This document shows, piece after piece, positions 1 through 9,542 of a DNA stretch of 64,000 bases (its first letter is position 1; the number at the start of each line of letters is the position of its first letter). The notes under the pieces are model-generated. The model saw nothing but the letters and a program-made list of their open reading frames with translations, was not told the DNA's origin and did not search any database. The stretch is from Spirulina major PCC 6313 (GTDB taxonomy: Bacteria; Cyanobacteriota; Cyanobacteriia; Cyanobacteriales; Spirulinaceae), in assembly GCF_001890765.1 (NCBI RefSeq), contig NZ_KV878783.1:559028-623027 (forward strand), given 5' to 3'. The position numbers were made by a program, and so were the translations under genes.

Positions 1-960
1 AAGCAGTGGTGGTTTAAAACGAAATGCCCCCAAGGGGTTTATGCCTGGACGGATTTGTTTGATGCGATCGCAACCCCATTTACAAACTTAGAAAAAGCAC
101 AAGTCTCCCTCAAGGACTTTGACCCCAAATACACGACCAAAAGCTATATCAATAAAATCTGTTATCGAGTGGGTCGAGACTGGCTGCGGCAAAAGTTTGG
201 CGCACAGTTTGAAGCACAATTGGGTGCAGTGCAGTTGTTAGGGGATGCACAATCTCCGTCTGACGATGACCGGGCGTGGGCTGTACACCATAAAGCCGAG
301 GAGTTGGCGTTAAAAGAACAGGCTATCCAAGCTGAAATGACTCAGTATAAAGTTGAGCAGCATCGTATTTGGCAGCGTGTTATTCAAAGTCTAGCGAACC
401 TGGAGCAACAGCATCAGGCTCAACAGTTAAAAACCCTGCATCCTAGTCAGTTAACGCTGTGGGATGTGATGTCTATTGGGTATGGATTCAATATCGGCCA
501 GTCCGGTGTGGATCAAATTCTGGCCGGTAATCATCAACGGGTGACCCAAAGCACAATTTGTCGCCGCCTGACATCCTTTAAAACACAACTTTTTTTAGAA
601 TGCCTCCATGAGTTTTCCCAGGAAATACAAGAAGGGCTTGGTCATTGTCTACCCAATGATGAAACTCATCCTGATTTTCAAAAAATTGCCAAAGCACAGC
701 ATAAAAAACTAGAGCCACTCTTAAGAACCTATTATCAGGACTGGATCTACTCAACTCTAATTAAGCCGAGCCTAACGAACGACTACACTGCAAGTATAAC
801 AGTAGAAATCATTACAGAAATAACGGTTGTTTTAAGTCACTGGTTGCAAAAAGAATTTGAACTGGTATTGAATCCAAGCTATTTAAGTAATGGGATGTGC
901 AAAAAAATGCAGGCTGTTCTTGAGCTTTGGGCGCAAAAAATTCGGCAAGAGAATGGGTGA
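1..960 (+). CDS. Sigma-70-like transcription regulator, 5' end outside window
   Basis: The reading frame is open from base 1, so the gene is cut by the window edge; the first in-window start-like codon (TTG at 55) is probably internal. The N-terminal part, with an RxxRDWLRQKFG stretch, resembles the helical core of cyanobacterial sigma-70-like proteins. Near the C-terminal third, the stretch around TQSTICRRLTSFKTQLF looks like a region-4-type helix-turn-helix. The gene is followed after 47 bases by a DUF1822 gene and then a CHAT gene. That order is familiar in filamentous cyanobacteria, where sigma-like, DUF1822 and CHAT genes cluster. A role as a dedicated sigma factor or regulator for this surface/CHAT region is inferred; the family call rests on similarity recalled by eye. 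Confidence 0.5.
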   Translation, partial: KQWWFKTKCPQGVYAWTDLFDAIATPFTNLEKAQVSLKDFDPKYTTKSYINKICYRVGRDWLRQKFGAQFEAQLGAVQLLGDAQSPSDDDRAWAVHHKAEELALKEQAIQAEMTQYKVEQHRIWQRVIQSLANLEQQHQAQQLKTLHPSQLTLWDVMSIGYGFNIGQSGVDQILAGNHQRVTQSTICRRLTSFKTQLFLECLHEFSQEIQEGLGHCLPNDETHPDFQKIAKAQHKKLEPLLRTYYQDWIYSTLIKPSLTNDYTASITVEIITEITVVLSHWLQKEFELVLNPSYLSNGMCKKMQAVLELWAQKIRQENG

Positions 961-1007
961 TGCCCTTGTACTCGTCTAATTGTCTATGTGATATCAAGGA
1001 GATCAGA

Positions 1008-2447
1008 ATGCTTCAACTTCAACACCCTATGACCTCTCAACCTGAACCGCTGGTTTTGGAGATTCCGCCGACGGCGATCGCCCATGCTGAGACGATGCTT
1101 GCTCAACAGTCCCACACCGCAGCAGCGTGGAGAGCCTATCGTCATCATGTGGTTCTGGTCACCCTGTGCCAATGGCTACAGTCCCATGGCCAAGAGGAGA
1201 TCAGCCCCTGCTTGTCCCCAGAGCAACGGGCGGCCGTTTGGGAAGAGATTCCGGGGGTTGCTTTCGATTGGGGGGAAATTCGGTTCGTGCTCCTGGCGAC
1301 CGAACGATTGCAGGCAGAACGGTTTGTGATTCCACGGGAATGGGTGGATCTACCGGATTTTGCGGGGGATTACTATCTGAATGTTGAATTGGATATCTAC
1401 CCTGGGGAGAGTTGGTTAACCGTGACGGGTTATGCCACTCATCAAACGCTTCGCGAGCGGGGTCAGTTGAATGAGCCAGATTGTGTCTATGAACTGAAGC
1501 CGGAGGATTTGGTGACGGATCTGACGCTGCTGCTCTGCGCTCAACTGCTTTTTGGGAAGCGTCGCGCCCCTCTTGCGACCCTTCCTCTGTTGTCGCCGGA
1601 GGTGCAGGCTGATCGGCTCCAACTCTGTGGGGGTCAGTCTGAACCTCGCCTCAGTTTGCCTTTTGCCGAGTGGGGGGCTTTGTTTGTGCAGCCTCAGTGG
1701 CGATCGCAACTCTACCGCGCCCGGATGCAAGGATCTGACCCCGCCGTTGCCGGGACTCCTCTGCGCCAATGGTTCGGCGCGGTTGAAGCGAAGGTCAAGC
1801 AAGCCGTTACGCAAAGCTGGCAAACCTTAGAGGTGCTCGCGGCCGATTGGCACAGTACCCAACCGACCTTAGCCTATCGTTTTGGGGGGGACTATCGCCG
1901 CAATACCAGCACTCGATTTCCGGACGCGGTTCCGGGCGTATTGGATGTGCTCCGCACCTCGCCCGATAAGGAAACTCAACTTTCGGCGATCTATCTCTTA
2001 GGGCAAATCGGCCAAGGGGATCGGGAGGCGATCGCGACCCTGGCCACCCTCCAGCACACCGCCTCCGACATCGAGTTACGCCGTCAGGCTGCCGTTAGCC
2101 TGGGCAAGATTGAACCCACCCATCCCAATGCCGGTGTGCGGCGCGGCAAAATTCTTGATCTGGGGCTGCGTTTGGATGAAACCCCGATTCTGTTAGTGCT
2201 AACCTTGTTGCCAGAAGCCGAGGAGACCAATATTCAAGTGCAGGTGCGCTCCGTCCGTGATGGCGAGAGTTTGCCTGTGAATTTGCAACTTGTCATTACC
2301 GATCCGGCGGGAACTGTGTTTCGAGAGGAGCGATCGCGCCAACACACCCAACGCTTGCAAATTGCCTTCACAGCACAAACAAACGACCAGTTTGGAGTCC
2401 AAATCATCCTCGACGATCAGCACGTCAGCGAACTGTTTACGGTCTAG
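1008..2447 (+). CDS. DUF1822 family protein with HEAT-like segment
   Basis: A 479-residue protein. The frame is open further upstream, but ATG at 1008 follows a good AAGGAG ribosome site at 996-1001, so I use it. The N-terminus (IPPTAIAHAE, then a helix ending in CQWLQ) matches the opening of DUF1822, a cyanobacterial family of unknown function. Around residues 315-370 there are alternating helices with DKETQLSAIYLLGQIG and LRRQAAVSLGKI, typical of HEAT/PBS-lyase repeats. The remaining C-terminus looks like a beta-sandwich. The gene lies between the sigma-like gene and a CHAT gene, with a 13-base gap to the latter, so the three are probably co-transcribed. Molecular function is unknown. Confidence 0.7.
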   Translation: MLQLQHPMTSQPEPLVLEIPPTAIAHAETMLAQQSHTAAAWRAYRHHVVLVTLCQWLQSHGQEEISPCLSPEQRAAVWEEIPGVAFDWGEIRFVLLATERLQAERFVIPREWVDLPDFAGDYYLNVELDIYPGESWLTVTGYATHQTLRERGQLNEPDCVYELKPEDLVTDLTLLLCAQLLFGKRRAPLATLPLLSPEVQADRLQLCGGQSEPRLSLPFAEWGALFVQPQWRSQLYRARMQGSDPAVAGTPLRQWFGAVEAKVKQAVTQSWQTLEVLAADWHSTQPTLAYRFGGDYRRNTSTRFPDAVPGVLDVLRTSPDKETQLSAIYLLGQIGQGDREAIATLATLQHTASDIELRRQAAVSLGKIEPTHPNAGVRRGKILDLGLRLDETPILLVLTLLPEAEETNIQVQVRSVRDGESLPVNLQLVITDPAGTVFREERSRQHTQRLQIAFTAQTNDQFGVQIILDDQHVSELFTV

Positions 2448-2460
2448 GGAACAAAACCTC

Positions 2461-4290
2461 ATGCTTGATTCCACACAACAGGTCATCTTCCGATTCAGCA
2501 CCGGTACTCTCGATCAGCAAGGATTCAGCATCAACGCCGAAATCCACACAGCCAGCGAGCACCTCGAAACCGATGCCACCCTCCCCCCCCACCCCGCCTT
2601 ACAATCCGCCTATGAGCAACTACGAGAGCGTTACCAACAGCAATGTTGCGGCCCTGCCGCAAGTTTTCGCAGCCTGAAATTCCTCAATGAACCGACCCAT
2701 CTGTCGATTCGAGACACCTGTAACGATCTCACCCAACACCTTGATACATGGCTAGAGTCCCCAGAATTTAAACCGATCCGCGAAGACCTATTGCACCATC
2801 TGAATCCTGCCCAGCCAGTACGCTTCTTGATCCGAACCAACAACGCAACCCTGCAATGGCTCCCCTGGCACTTTTGTCATTTATTGAATCGCTATCAATA
2901 TGGAGGCATTGCCCTATGTCTCCCGCAGCGATCGCACCACATCCCCCCCCAAAACCTCAAACCCTTCGTCCGCGTTCTCCCGATCCTCGGCGACAGCACC
3001 GGCATCGACATCCAAGCCGACCTTGAACTCCTCAAAGACAAACTCCCCCATGACGCACAAATCCTCGACCCCCTCATCGGCATCACCTGCGCTGAATTAG
3101 GCGAAAAACTCTGGCAAGCCGAAGCCGACATCCTCTTCTTTGCCGGACACAGTTCCAGCACAAACCCCAGAGGAGTGGGCGAACTTTATCTCAATAAAAC
3201 CGATCGCGTCACCATCAGTGAACTCCGGAACGCCCTCACCAAAGCCATTCAGAAAGGCTTAAAACTCGCCATCTTTAACTCCTGTGATGGCCTCAAACTC
3301 GCCGCCGACCTCGCTGACCTCAATCTCCCCGCCACCATCGTCATGCGAGAACCCATCCCGGACACAGCCGCCCAATTTTTCCTAGAAGCCTTTCTCACAT
3401 CCTTCGCCGACCCAGCACACCCCAAACCCATCTCCCTCGCCGTCCGTGAAGCCCAAGAACGTCTCCAACACCTAGAACAAGACTTTCCCTTTGCCAGTGG
3501 TTTACCCGTATTGTGCCAACAAACCGATTCCCCCGATCTAACCTGGCAAGACTTGCGAATTAACAAACTAGAGACTCAAACTAAACCAGCTCAACCGGCA
3601 CAGACATTCACCGTGTCAGGCATTAGATTAAGGTACGCTCTAATCAGTATTCTGAGCATTTTGATGGGTTGTTTATATGGGTTTGTTCTCAGTCCACAGC
3701 TTTCTAGCTATTTTTCTCGACAAAGTTCTCGATGTATCAATCAAGAAGATTTGAATTGTGCAATAAAAAGCTTGAATTTTGCCCTATTTTTTAACAAATA
3801 TAACCCTGAAGCTTTAGTTAATATGGCTTATTACTATGCACTTGTGCAGCAACCCGATAAAGTAGATCATTATCTCGATTTGGCGATCGATCAAGGCAGT
3901 TCGGTCGCTTGCAATAACAAAGCATTTCGGTTAATGGAAACAAAGCAGTATGATCACGCTGAGTCACTTCTATATACTTGCCAAGAGATGAAGAGTGAGT
4001 CCATCTTACTTGATTATGCGATTCACAAAAATCTGGGATGGATTAACTTGCTACAAGGCCAACATGATGAGGCTAGACAATATCTCTTGGGTGCGCTCTC
4101 TCAATACGAGAGTGGGGTCGCCGCTCACTGCTTGTTAGCACAAGTTGAAGATGCACAGCAGATCTCTCATTTAACCGAGCGAGCGATTGAGTATTGGGAG
4201 TATTGTCGAGATCATGCTGATCCTAAATACCCAGAAGAGTTAGAGTGGAAAAAAATGTCTGAAGAACGTCTTAGCAGCAGCTTAAAGTGA
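2461..4290 (+). CDS. Membrane-anchored CHAT domain protein with C-terminal TPR-like repeats
   Basis: A 609-residue protein. ATG at 2461 lies 13 bases after the DUF1822 stop; the frame upstream of it overlaps that gene and is not used. Residues about 120-385 form a CHAT (caspase-HetF-associated) domain with the expected dyad: His230 in FAGHSSS and Cys275 in FNSCDGLKLA. One transmembrane helix follows at about 392-411 (YALISILSILMGCLYGFVL). After it comes a helical TPR-like tail (NPEALVNMAYYYALVQQPDKV). This layout suggests a cytoplasmic protease-like domain tethered to the membrane with repeats on the far side; the topology is inferred. Substrate and role are unknown. Confidence 0.8.
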   Translation: MLDSTQQVIFRFSTGTLDQQGFSINAEIHTASEHLETDATLPPHPALQSAYEQLRERYQQQCCGPAASFRSLKFLNEPTHLSIRDTCNDLTQHLDTWLESPEFKPIREDLLHHLNPAQPVRFLIRTNNATLQWLPWHFCHLLNRYQYGGIALCLPQRSHHIPPQNLKPFVRVLPILGDSTGIDIQADLELLKDKLPHDAQILDPLIGITCAELGEKLWQAEADILFFAGHSSSTNPRGVGELYLNKTDRVTISELRNALTKAIQKGLKLAIFNSCDGLKLAADLADLNLPATIVMREPIPDTAAQFFLEAFLTSFADPAHPKPISLAVREAQERLQHLEQDFPFASGLPVLCQQTDSPDLTWQDLRINKLETQTKPAQPAQTFTVSGIRLRYALISILSILMGCLYGFVLSPQLSSYFSRQSSRCINQEDLNCAIKSLNFALFFNKYNPEALVNMAYYYALVQQPDKVDHYLDLAIDQGSSVACNNKAFRLMETKQYDHAESLLYTCQEMKSESILLDYAIHKNLGWINLLQGQHDEARQYLLGALSQYESGVAAHCLLAQVEDAQQISHLTERAIEYWEYCRDHADPKYPEELEWKKMSEERLSSSLK

Positions 4291-4359
4291 TTCACGGGCT
4301 AACTGAATTCACCGATTGATTTTGTCCATGCTTCAATAATAAAATACATAATAGAGTTC

Positions 4360-5055
4360 ATGAAAAAGATCAATTTTTTTCTTATTTTTTTATTTGCGAT
4401 CGCAGCAACTATATTCAATACACCTGAGAATATTTTTTCACAACAATCCTTTACTTTGGCTCAACCTGAAAATCAAAAACGCTGTGAAGAAACGATAGGC
4501 TGTCCTAGAGGGGATAAACCTAGTATTGTCAGTCCACGCAATGGATTGATTTTAGATCATCACCATTTTGTGATTTTTTGGCATGCCGTCGATGGGGCAA
4601 CCCATTACACCTTAAAAATTCCAGAATTGAACATTCTAGAACGATTAGAAACTACCTCATTCACACATTCAACAGAGCAGTTGGAACCGGATGAACGATA
4701 TGAAATTAGAGTAATAGCTCATGTTATTCAAGGGAATCAAAGCTTACAATTTGAAGATCGGATTCTGTTTGGAATCATTTCCCCAGAACAACAGACACAA
4801 GTTCAGGGACAAATTGAAGCAATTACACAGCAAAATCTAGACTCAAAAGCCACCGTATTAGCCACTGCTCAGGTTTATCAATCAGCATTACTATACAACG
4901 ATGCAATCAATATTCTCACCCAATATGTGAAAAATGTAGGTGCAGATGCCCAGATTTATCATAAACTCGCTGAACTGTATGATATCATCCGCCTCCCAGA
5001 AACAGCGATATATTACACAGAGTTGGCTAACACATTAGAGCCAATTACCCAGTAA
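4360..5055 (+). CDS. Exported protein with fibronectin-like fold and TPR-like tail
   Basis: A 231-residue protein. Its N-terminus (MKKINFFLIFLFAIAATIF) is a clear signal sequence or membrane anchor. Residues about 55-130 look like a fibronectin type III or similar beta-sandwich: PSIVSPRNG at its start, IFWHAVDGATHYTLKI in the middle, and YEIRVIAHV near its end. The C-terminal 90 residues are helical with a TPR flavour (ALLYNDAINILTQYV). It begins 69 bases after the membrane CHAT gene and its last 21 bases overlap, tail to tail, with the exported CHAT gene on the opposite strand. No enzyme motif is visible; it may be an adaptor for the neighbouring CHAT proteins. Confidence 0.6.
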   Translation: MKKINFFLIFLFAIAATIFNTPENIFSQQSFTLAQPENQKRCEETIGCPRGDKPSIVSPRNGLILDHHHFVIFWHAVDGATHYTLKIPELNILERLETTSFTHSTEQLEPDERYEIRVIAHVIQGNQSLQFEDRILFGIISPEQQTQVQGQIEAITQQNLDSKATVLATAQVYQSALLYNDAINILTQYVKNVGADAQIYHKLAELYDIIRLPETAIYYTELANTLEPITQ

Positions 5056-7695
5056 AATAAACGGCGACCAATAATAAGGGGATAAGTACCCTAATTCCCT
5101 GATATATTGCTGGGCTATTTTCAGGGCATACGCTTTGCCTTGCTCTGGCTCAGTTTTTAGTATTTCGTAGAACTTAATCATGAGTTGTGCTGTTGCCAAA
5201 TCATTCACATTCCATAAACTCGCAACGGTACTTCGTGCCCCGGAGCGAAGTGCAATACCCGCCATCCCTAAAGCTGCACGGTTATTACCTTGAGCCGTTT
5301 GACAAGCACTCAAAACTAAGATTTCAAGATCCTGTTTCCAATATAAGGTGGCTTCTTGAAAGATGTCGGCTAACTCGTTTAAGTTGAGTTGGCTGTCATA
5401 GGTAATCAACGATGTCTGATTAGGGTTAGAGCTAAAAGTTCCATGGGTTGCAATGTGAACGATGGGAAATATTTTAGAAATCATCATTTTCTGGAGAGTG
5501 ACAGTTGTGAAGTTTTCATTACGCAAATCAGTAACAGAAAAGAGTTGATGTATTCCATCAATTTCTTTGTCTACATTTTTAAGATTTGGCCAACGTGTTT
5601 CATACTTCTGATTGTAATATTCAAAGTTGGATAGACCGATGCTTAACACTTGTTTCTGGATGTCTTGAGTTCGATGAGGAGGAAAGATACGAGTACTTGG
5701 TACGACAGAGATTGTGTAGTCTTTTTCTAGTAAATATTCTTTGTGTTGGTCTTGGAGTGCGGAGAGAGGAATACCTCGCAGCACATCATCAAGAGAGAAA
5801 ATGAGATTTTTAGGTCTTTGTTGTTCGATAACAGCCTCAAAGGGTTTGAGTAACCAATCATAAATTTGGAAACCATAATCAATGGATGTGTCCAAAAATA
5901 AATTAGGATTACGTCCATCTTCTTGGGTGAGCGCAACACGAAATTCTTTGACAACTTTGGTGATGGTAAATTGTGTCAGATTAGGAGATGAATGATACAG
6001 TAAATTTTGATTTTTAAAATCAACAATCACTGCTAAGCGATCGCGCAACAAAATTGTAAAAAAGAATGCTGCCTTTTCATCCACGTCACCCACATCGGTA
6101 TTGGCAAACTGGGTGCAGTCATCTTGAAAGAAATTATCTAATTCTGCCAGTTGTAAGGCTTCAATTACGTCCCGTGCTTGTTTGAGTTCGTCTTGTGTTG
6201 GGGTTTCTGGGGCATTGATCGATTTGCCTGGGGCGGTCTCTCCGGGTGGCAACAATAGATCCACATATTCCCGATAGAGTGGCTCAACGCGATCGCGAAA
6301 ATCGTACTGTATCTCCTGATTGAAGGCTACGAGGTTGTTGCGGAGATTTTCGAGATTTTTGTATGCCGAGCGGTAGATGGGAAGCAGTTGAGCGCGGGGG
6401 TGGTTTTGCTGTTTGAGAATTCGTCCTTTTTGCCAGAGCCACTGATATTTTAAATGGGGAAAATCACGACTTAAGGATAGGGCTTGCTCTGTCGCTTCTA
6501 GAGCAGGTTGTAACGCACCTTTTTGTTCCTGAAAACGTCCTAGATATCCCCAGGCGTAGGACTCAATTTGAACATTGCCTTGGCTCTGAGCGATCGCTGC
6601 TAAATGCATCACTAACGCAATGGCTTGATCGGTATATTGAGTCGCATTGACGATGTCCGGTGAGTGAGCAGATTGCACATCAACACAATGCAGAGCTTGG
6701 GCGTATTGTAATCGTGTTAATGGCCAGTTTAGATCGGTTTTTTGCGGATTGTTCAGGGCTTCGGATGGAATGGTGTTGATAAGTTCTATCGCGCTTGAAA
6801 TATTGCCTCGGAGTAGCTCTAAGTTGACTTGGTAAATCTGCGATCGCAACTTTAAACCCGGCTCACTTTCGCTCTGGTTTGTGAGGTGTTGATAGTCTTG
6901 CCATGCTTCGATATAAAACTTAGACTGAAACGGGCTAGGACAAAATTTTGGATCAAACTGAATTCCGTCTTCAGACTCTTGTTGGGCCCGTTCTTGATCG
7001 CCTTGCGATCGCGCTAAATTGGCTTGAGTTAAGATGATCTGGGGGTTATGGGGCTGTTGCTGGGCGAGCTTTTCTAGGATGTTCTGTGCATTGGTAAATT
7101 GACCAACTTTGCGCCAAAGGTCTGCAAGTTCTAGTAGGCTTTCGGTCTCACGTTCGCTAGGCGAACTAAACTGGGTTAAAAGTCCTTGCAGATCATCAAT
7201 AGTGCCTTTTGCATCACATATGAGGGGATCGGATTGGTTGAGGCTGCTTAACAGGAGTTGACAGCTTTGAGTGATGCGCCCTAAATGTTGTTGGGCTTGG
7301 TTTTGTTTGATTAAATTACGGTGACGATAGGCGGCCCATTCAGGTGTCTGATCATAAAGGGGTTGGATACGTTCCCAGACTTCAAGGGCGGCTTGAAAGT
7401 GGCTTTGGGTGAAGTATAAATCGCCGAGGATGTTAAGACTATTGGCGAGGGCTTGTTCTTGATGGGTTGTTGTTGGTGGATTCAGGAAAGTTAGGCTGTT
7501 TTGAATGGTTGCGATCGCTTCTCGAATATTGCCATTTTCCTGCTGTTCTATTGCTTGATTTTGCAGATGAATCACGGTGCTTAAGGGGTCAGAAGGTTGA
7601 GACTGTGCCGGGAGTGATCGCCCGCCGATGACCAGCAACAGTGTGAAAATTCCTAACAGTAGCCAACGGATAATTCCCATGGTTTGCAACATCAC
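5035..7695 (-). CDS. Exported TPR-CHAT protein
   Basis: An 886-residue protein with an N-terminal signal sequence (IIRWLLLGIFTLLLVIGG). Roughly residues 30-480 are a helical TPR solenoid. The C-terminal third is a CHAT domain with the catalytic pair His751 (HIATHGTF) and Cys798 (LSACQTAQGN), and the usual C-terminal YWSPFILLGNW signature. It is the last gene of the - strand operon: TpsB ends only 8 bases upstream. A TPR-CHAT protein beside a two-partner-secretion pair is a recurrent but functionally unexplained arrangement in cyanobacteria. It may process or check the secreted adhesin; that is inference. Confidence 0.85.
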   Translation of the reverse strand: MMLQTMGIIRWLLLGIFTLLLVIGGRSLPAQSQPSDPLSTVIHLQNQAIEQQENGNIREAIATIQNSLTFLNPPTTTHQEQALANSLNILGDLYFTQSHFQAALEVWERIQPLYDQTPEWAAYRHRNLIKQNQAQQHLGRITQSCQLLLSSLNQSDPLICDAKGTIDDLQGLLTQFSSPSERETESLLELADLWRKVGQFTNAQNILEKLAQQQPHNPQIILTQANLARSQGDQERAQQESEDGIQFDPKFCPSPFQSKFYIEAWQDYQHLTNQSESEPGLKLRSQIYQVNLELLRGNISSAIELINTIPSEALNNPQKTDLNWPLTRLQYAQALHCVDVQSAHSPDIVNATQYTDQAIALVMHLAAIAQSQGNVQIESYAWGYLGRFQEQKGALQPALEATEQALSLSRDFPHLKYQWLWQKGRILKQQNHPRAQLLPIYRSAYKNLENLRNNLVAFNQEIQYDFRDRVEPLYREYVDLLLPPGETAPGKSINAPETPTQDELKQARDVIEALQLAELDNFFQDDCTQFANTDVGDVDEKAAFFFTILLRDRLAVIVDFKNQNLLYHSSPNLTQFTITKVVKEFRVALTQEDGRNPNLFLDTSIDYGFQIYDWLLKPFEAVIEQQRPKNLIFSLDDVLRGIPLSALQDQHKEYLLEKDYTISVVPSTRIFPPHRTQDIQKQVLSIGLSNFEYYNQKYETRWPNLKNVDKEIDGIHQLFSVTDLRNENFTTVTLQKMMISKIFPIVHIATHGTFSSNPNQTSLITYDSQLNLNELADIFQEATLYWKQDLEILVLSACQTAQGNNRAALGMAGIALRSGARSTVASLWNVNDLATAQLMIKFYEILKTEPEQGKAYALKIAQQYIRELGYLSPYYWSPFILLGNWL

Positions 7696-7703
7696 TAATG
7701 CGT

Positions 7704-9542
7704 TTAAAATGCGATTTCTGATTGAATGACAAAATGGAGGCCGTTTTCTTGCAGTGTGTTGTTACGACTATCCACTTCGATGAGTGGTAAGCCCCAATAG
7801 AGTCGTGCTGATAGGTCTGTTCTCACTTGCCAGACGAAGCCAAGACCCAAGGATACAAGGGTTTGCCAGGTTTGCTCATCCCGCCCATCATCCTGCCAGG
7901 CGATGCCCCAATCAATAAACGGCGCGAGCCAGAGTTTGCCGCCGGGCTTGTTGATTGCGCCAATCAGGGGGTATTGATATTCCAGGGAGAGGGCTGCGCC
8001 ATTGTCGCGAGAAACCACGTCTTGGCGATAGCCGCGCACGGTTCCCAGGCCGCCGAGGCTGAATTGTTCTTGGGCGAGGAGGGGGCGATCGCTCCATTGC
8101 AACCCGCCTTGTACCAAAATTTGAGCGTCATTGCGGAAGCGTTGCAACCATGTGCCTTGACCGTGCCAATGGAAAAATTGGGAGTCTGGAGCGGTGTCGT
8201 TGCGGGTGGCGGCGAACCAATCGAGACCGAGGGTGAATTGGGAGCGGAGGCCCAGGTAGGAGCGATCGCCCCGCTGCATCCAATCCTGGCCAAACTGGAG
8301 GCGGGTCACCCGAATTCGCCCGTCTGAGTCTGCCCCCTCCGACAGGGGAAAGTTAAAGCCTAAAATCGAGGTTTGGCTAAACCGATGGCCTAAGCTGAGA
8401 TCCACCGCCACTTCATGGGCTGCTGAACGGTGGAGGGGTTGCCGCCACGTTAAGCCCCAGTGGTTAGAGTCACCGTGTAAATCAAGGTAGTCAAAGGGGT
8501 CTTCAATGACGGTGCTTTCCCCTTGGCCGATGGAGAGGGTAAGCTGGCCACTGCGGGCATTGAGGGGTAGGGTGTAGCTGCCTTCCAGGCTGGTGCTGCC
8601 AGTGGTGGTGCTGAAGATGGCGGTGAGGCGATCGCCCATTCCCAATAGATTGCCCTCCGAGATTTGCACCAGTTGCCGCTGAGTGCCCACACTGGGCGGT
8701 CGGGCATTGTCAAAACCGGCCCGCACGATCAGGCTTTTGGCTTCTTTGAGTTCCACGGTCAGGATGTTGCGATGTAGGGCTGACCCTGGGATCAGTTCCG
8801 CGTTGATCTGCTCAATGAGCGGATTGAGTTGTAACTGGCGCAGTACATCAAGCAACTCATTAATATTCAGTGGTTGAGCGGCCAGAGCGAGGCGATCGCA
8901 AAGATACCCATCATTCAAACGACGGCGGGCATTGGTGCGCCGCAGTTGAATCCGCTCTAATCCCCCTTCCACAACCACCAGGATCACCACACCATCGTCC
9001 CCCACCACTTGGGGCGGAATCGTGACATAACTATTCACATAACCGTCCTCATTCAGATTCTGAGTTAAGTCTTGGACAACCTCAAATAGGTCTGCAAAGG
9101 TGTATTGGGTCTGATCGCCAACCCGCTGATCAATATGCGTTTGCAAACTCCCCGCACTGATGGCTGAATTCCCTAAAAACCGAAAACCTGTGATGGCTGC
9201 CGTGCCTGGAATCGTGTCAAGCTCGGCAGGGGTGGGGGGTGGCATATTGGCGGCTAAGGTGGTGAGCGATACCGCTGTGTTCACGTCACAAATACTGGTG
9301 GGGTCTAGAGTCGGTTCATTGTTACGGTTAAACCCTGGCTCAGGTTGCTCCTCTAAGTCAGCAGGAAGAGAGTGAGGGAATTCGCGATCCTGATCATTCA
9401 ACGGGGGGGAAGTCTGGGCAGAAGCGATCGGAACAGCTTCCACCAGCATCAACCCCCCCAGCAGTAAACCGGGTAATCCCCTGCTCAGCACCGCTCTCAC
9501 CCGTAAACCCTGACCCCCCACTCTATCCACAACGCACCGCAC
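7704..9542 (-). CDS. TpsB-type outer-membrane transporter (ShlB/FhaC/HecB family)
   Basis: A 612-residue Omp85-superfamily protein that would export the TpsA adhesin through the outer membrane. After a signal sequence (LSRGLPGLLLGGLMLVEAVPIASA) and a proline-rich stretch comes a POTRA domain starting near AITGFRFLGNSAIS, with a second POTRA-like segment (LIVRAGFDNARPP begins the barrel part). The remainder is a beta-barrel rich in alternating hydrophobic strands, with SLGGLGTVRGYRQD as a typical near-C-terminal loop and FVIQSEIAF as the closing strand. The annotated start is a GTG that overlaps TpsA by 20 bases; a second GTG about 14 codons later would give a more normal signal peptide. Confidence 0.85.
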   Translation of the reverse strand: MRCVVDRVGGQGLRVRAVLSRGLPGLLLGGLMLVEAVPIASAQTSPPLNDQDREFPHSLPADLEEQPEPGFNRNNEPTLDPTSICDVNTAVSLTTLAANMPPPTPAELDTIPGTAAITGFRFLGNSAISAGSLQTHIDQRVGDQTQYTFADLFEVVQDLTQNLNEDGYVNSYVTIPPQVVGDDGVVILVVVEGGLERIQLRRTNARRRLNDGYLCDRLALAAQPLNINELLDVLRQLQLNPLIEQINAELIPGSALHRNILTVELKEAKSLIVRAGFDNARPPSVGTQRQLVQISEGNLLGMGDRLTAIFSTTTGSTSLEGSYTLPLNARSGQLTLSIGQGESTVIEDPFDYLDLHGDSNHWGLTWRQPLHRSAAHEVAVDLSLGHRFSQTSILGFNFPLSEGADSDGRIRVTRLQFGQDWMQRGDRSYLGLRSQFTLGLDWFAATRNDTAPDSQFFHWHGQGTWLQRFRNDAQILVQGGLQWSDRPLLAQEQFSLGGLGTVRGYRQDVVSRDNGAALSLEYQYPLIGAINKPGGKLWLAPFIDWGIAWQDDGRDEQTWQTLVSLGLGFVWQVRTDLSARLYWGLPLIEVDSRNNTLQENGLHFVIQSEIAF

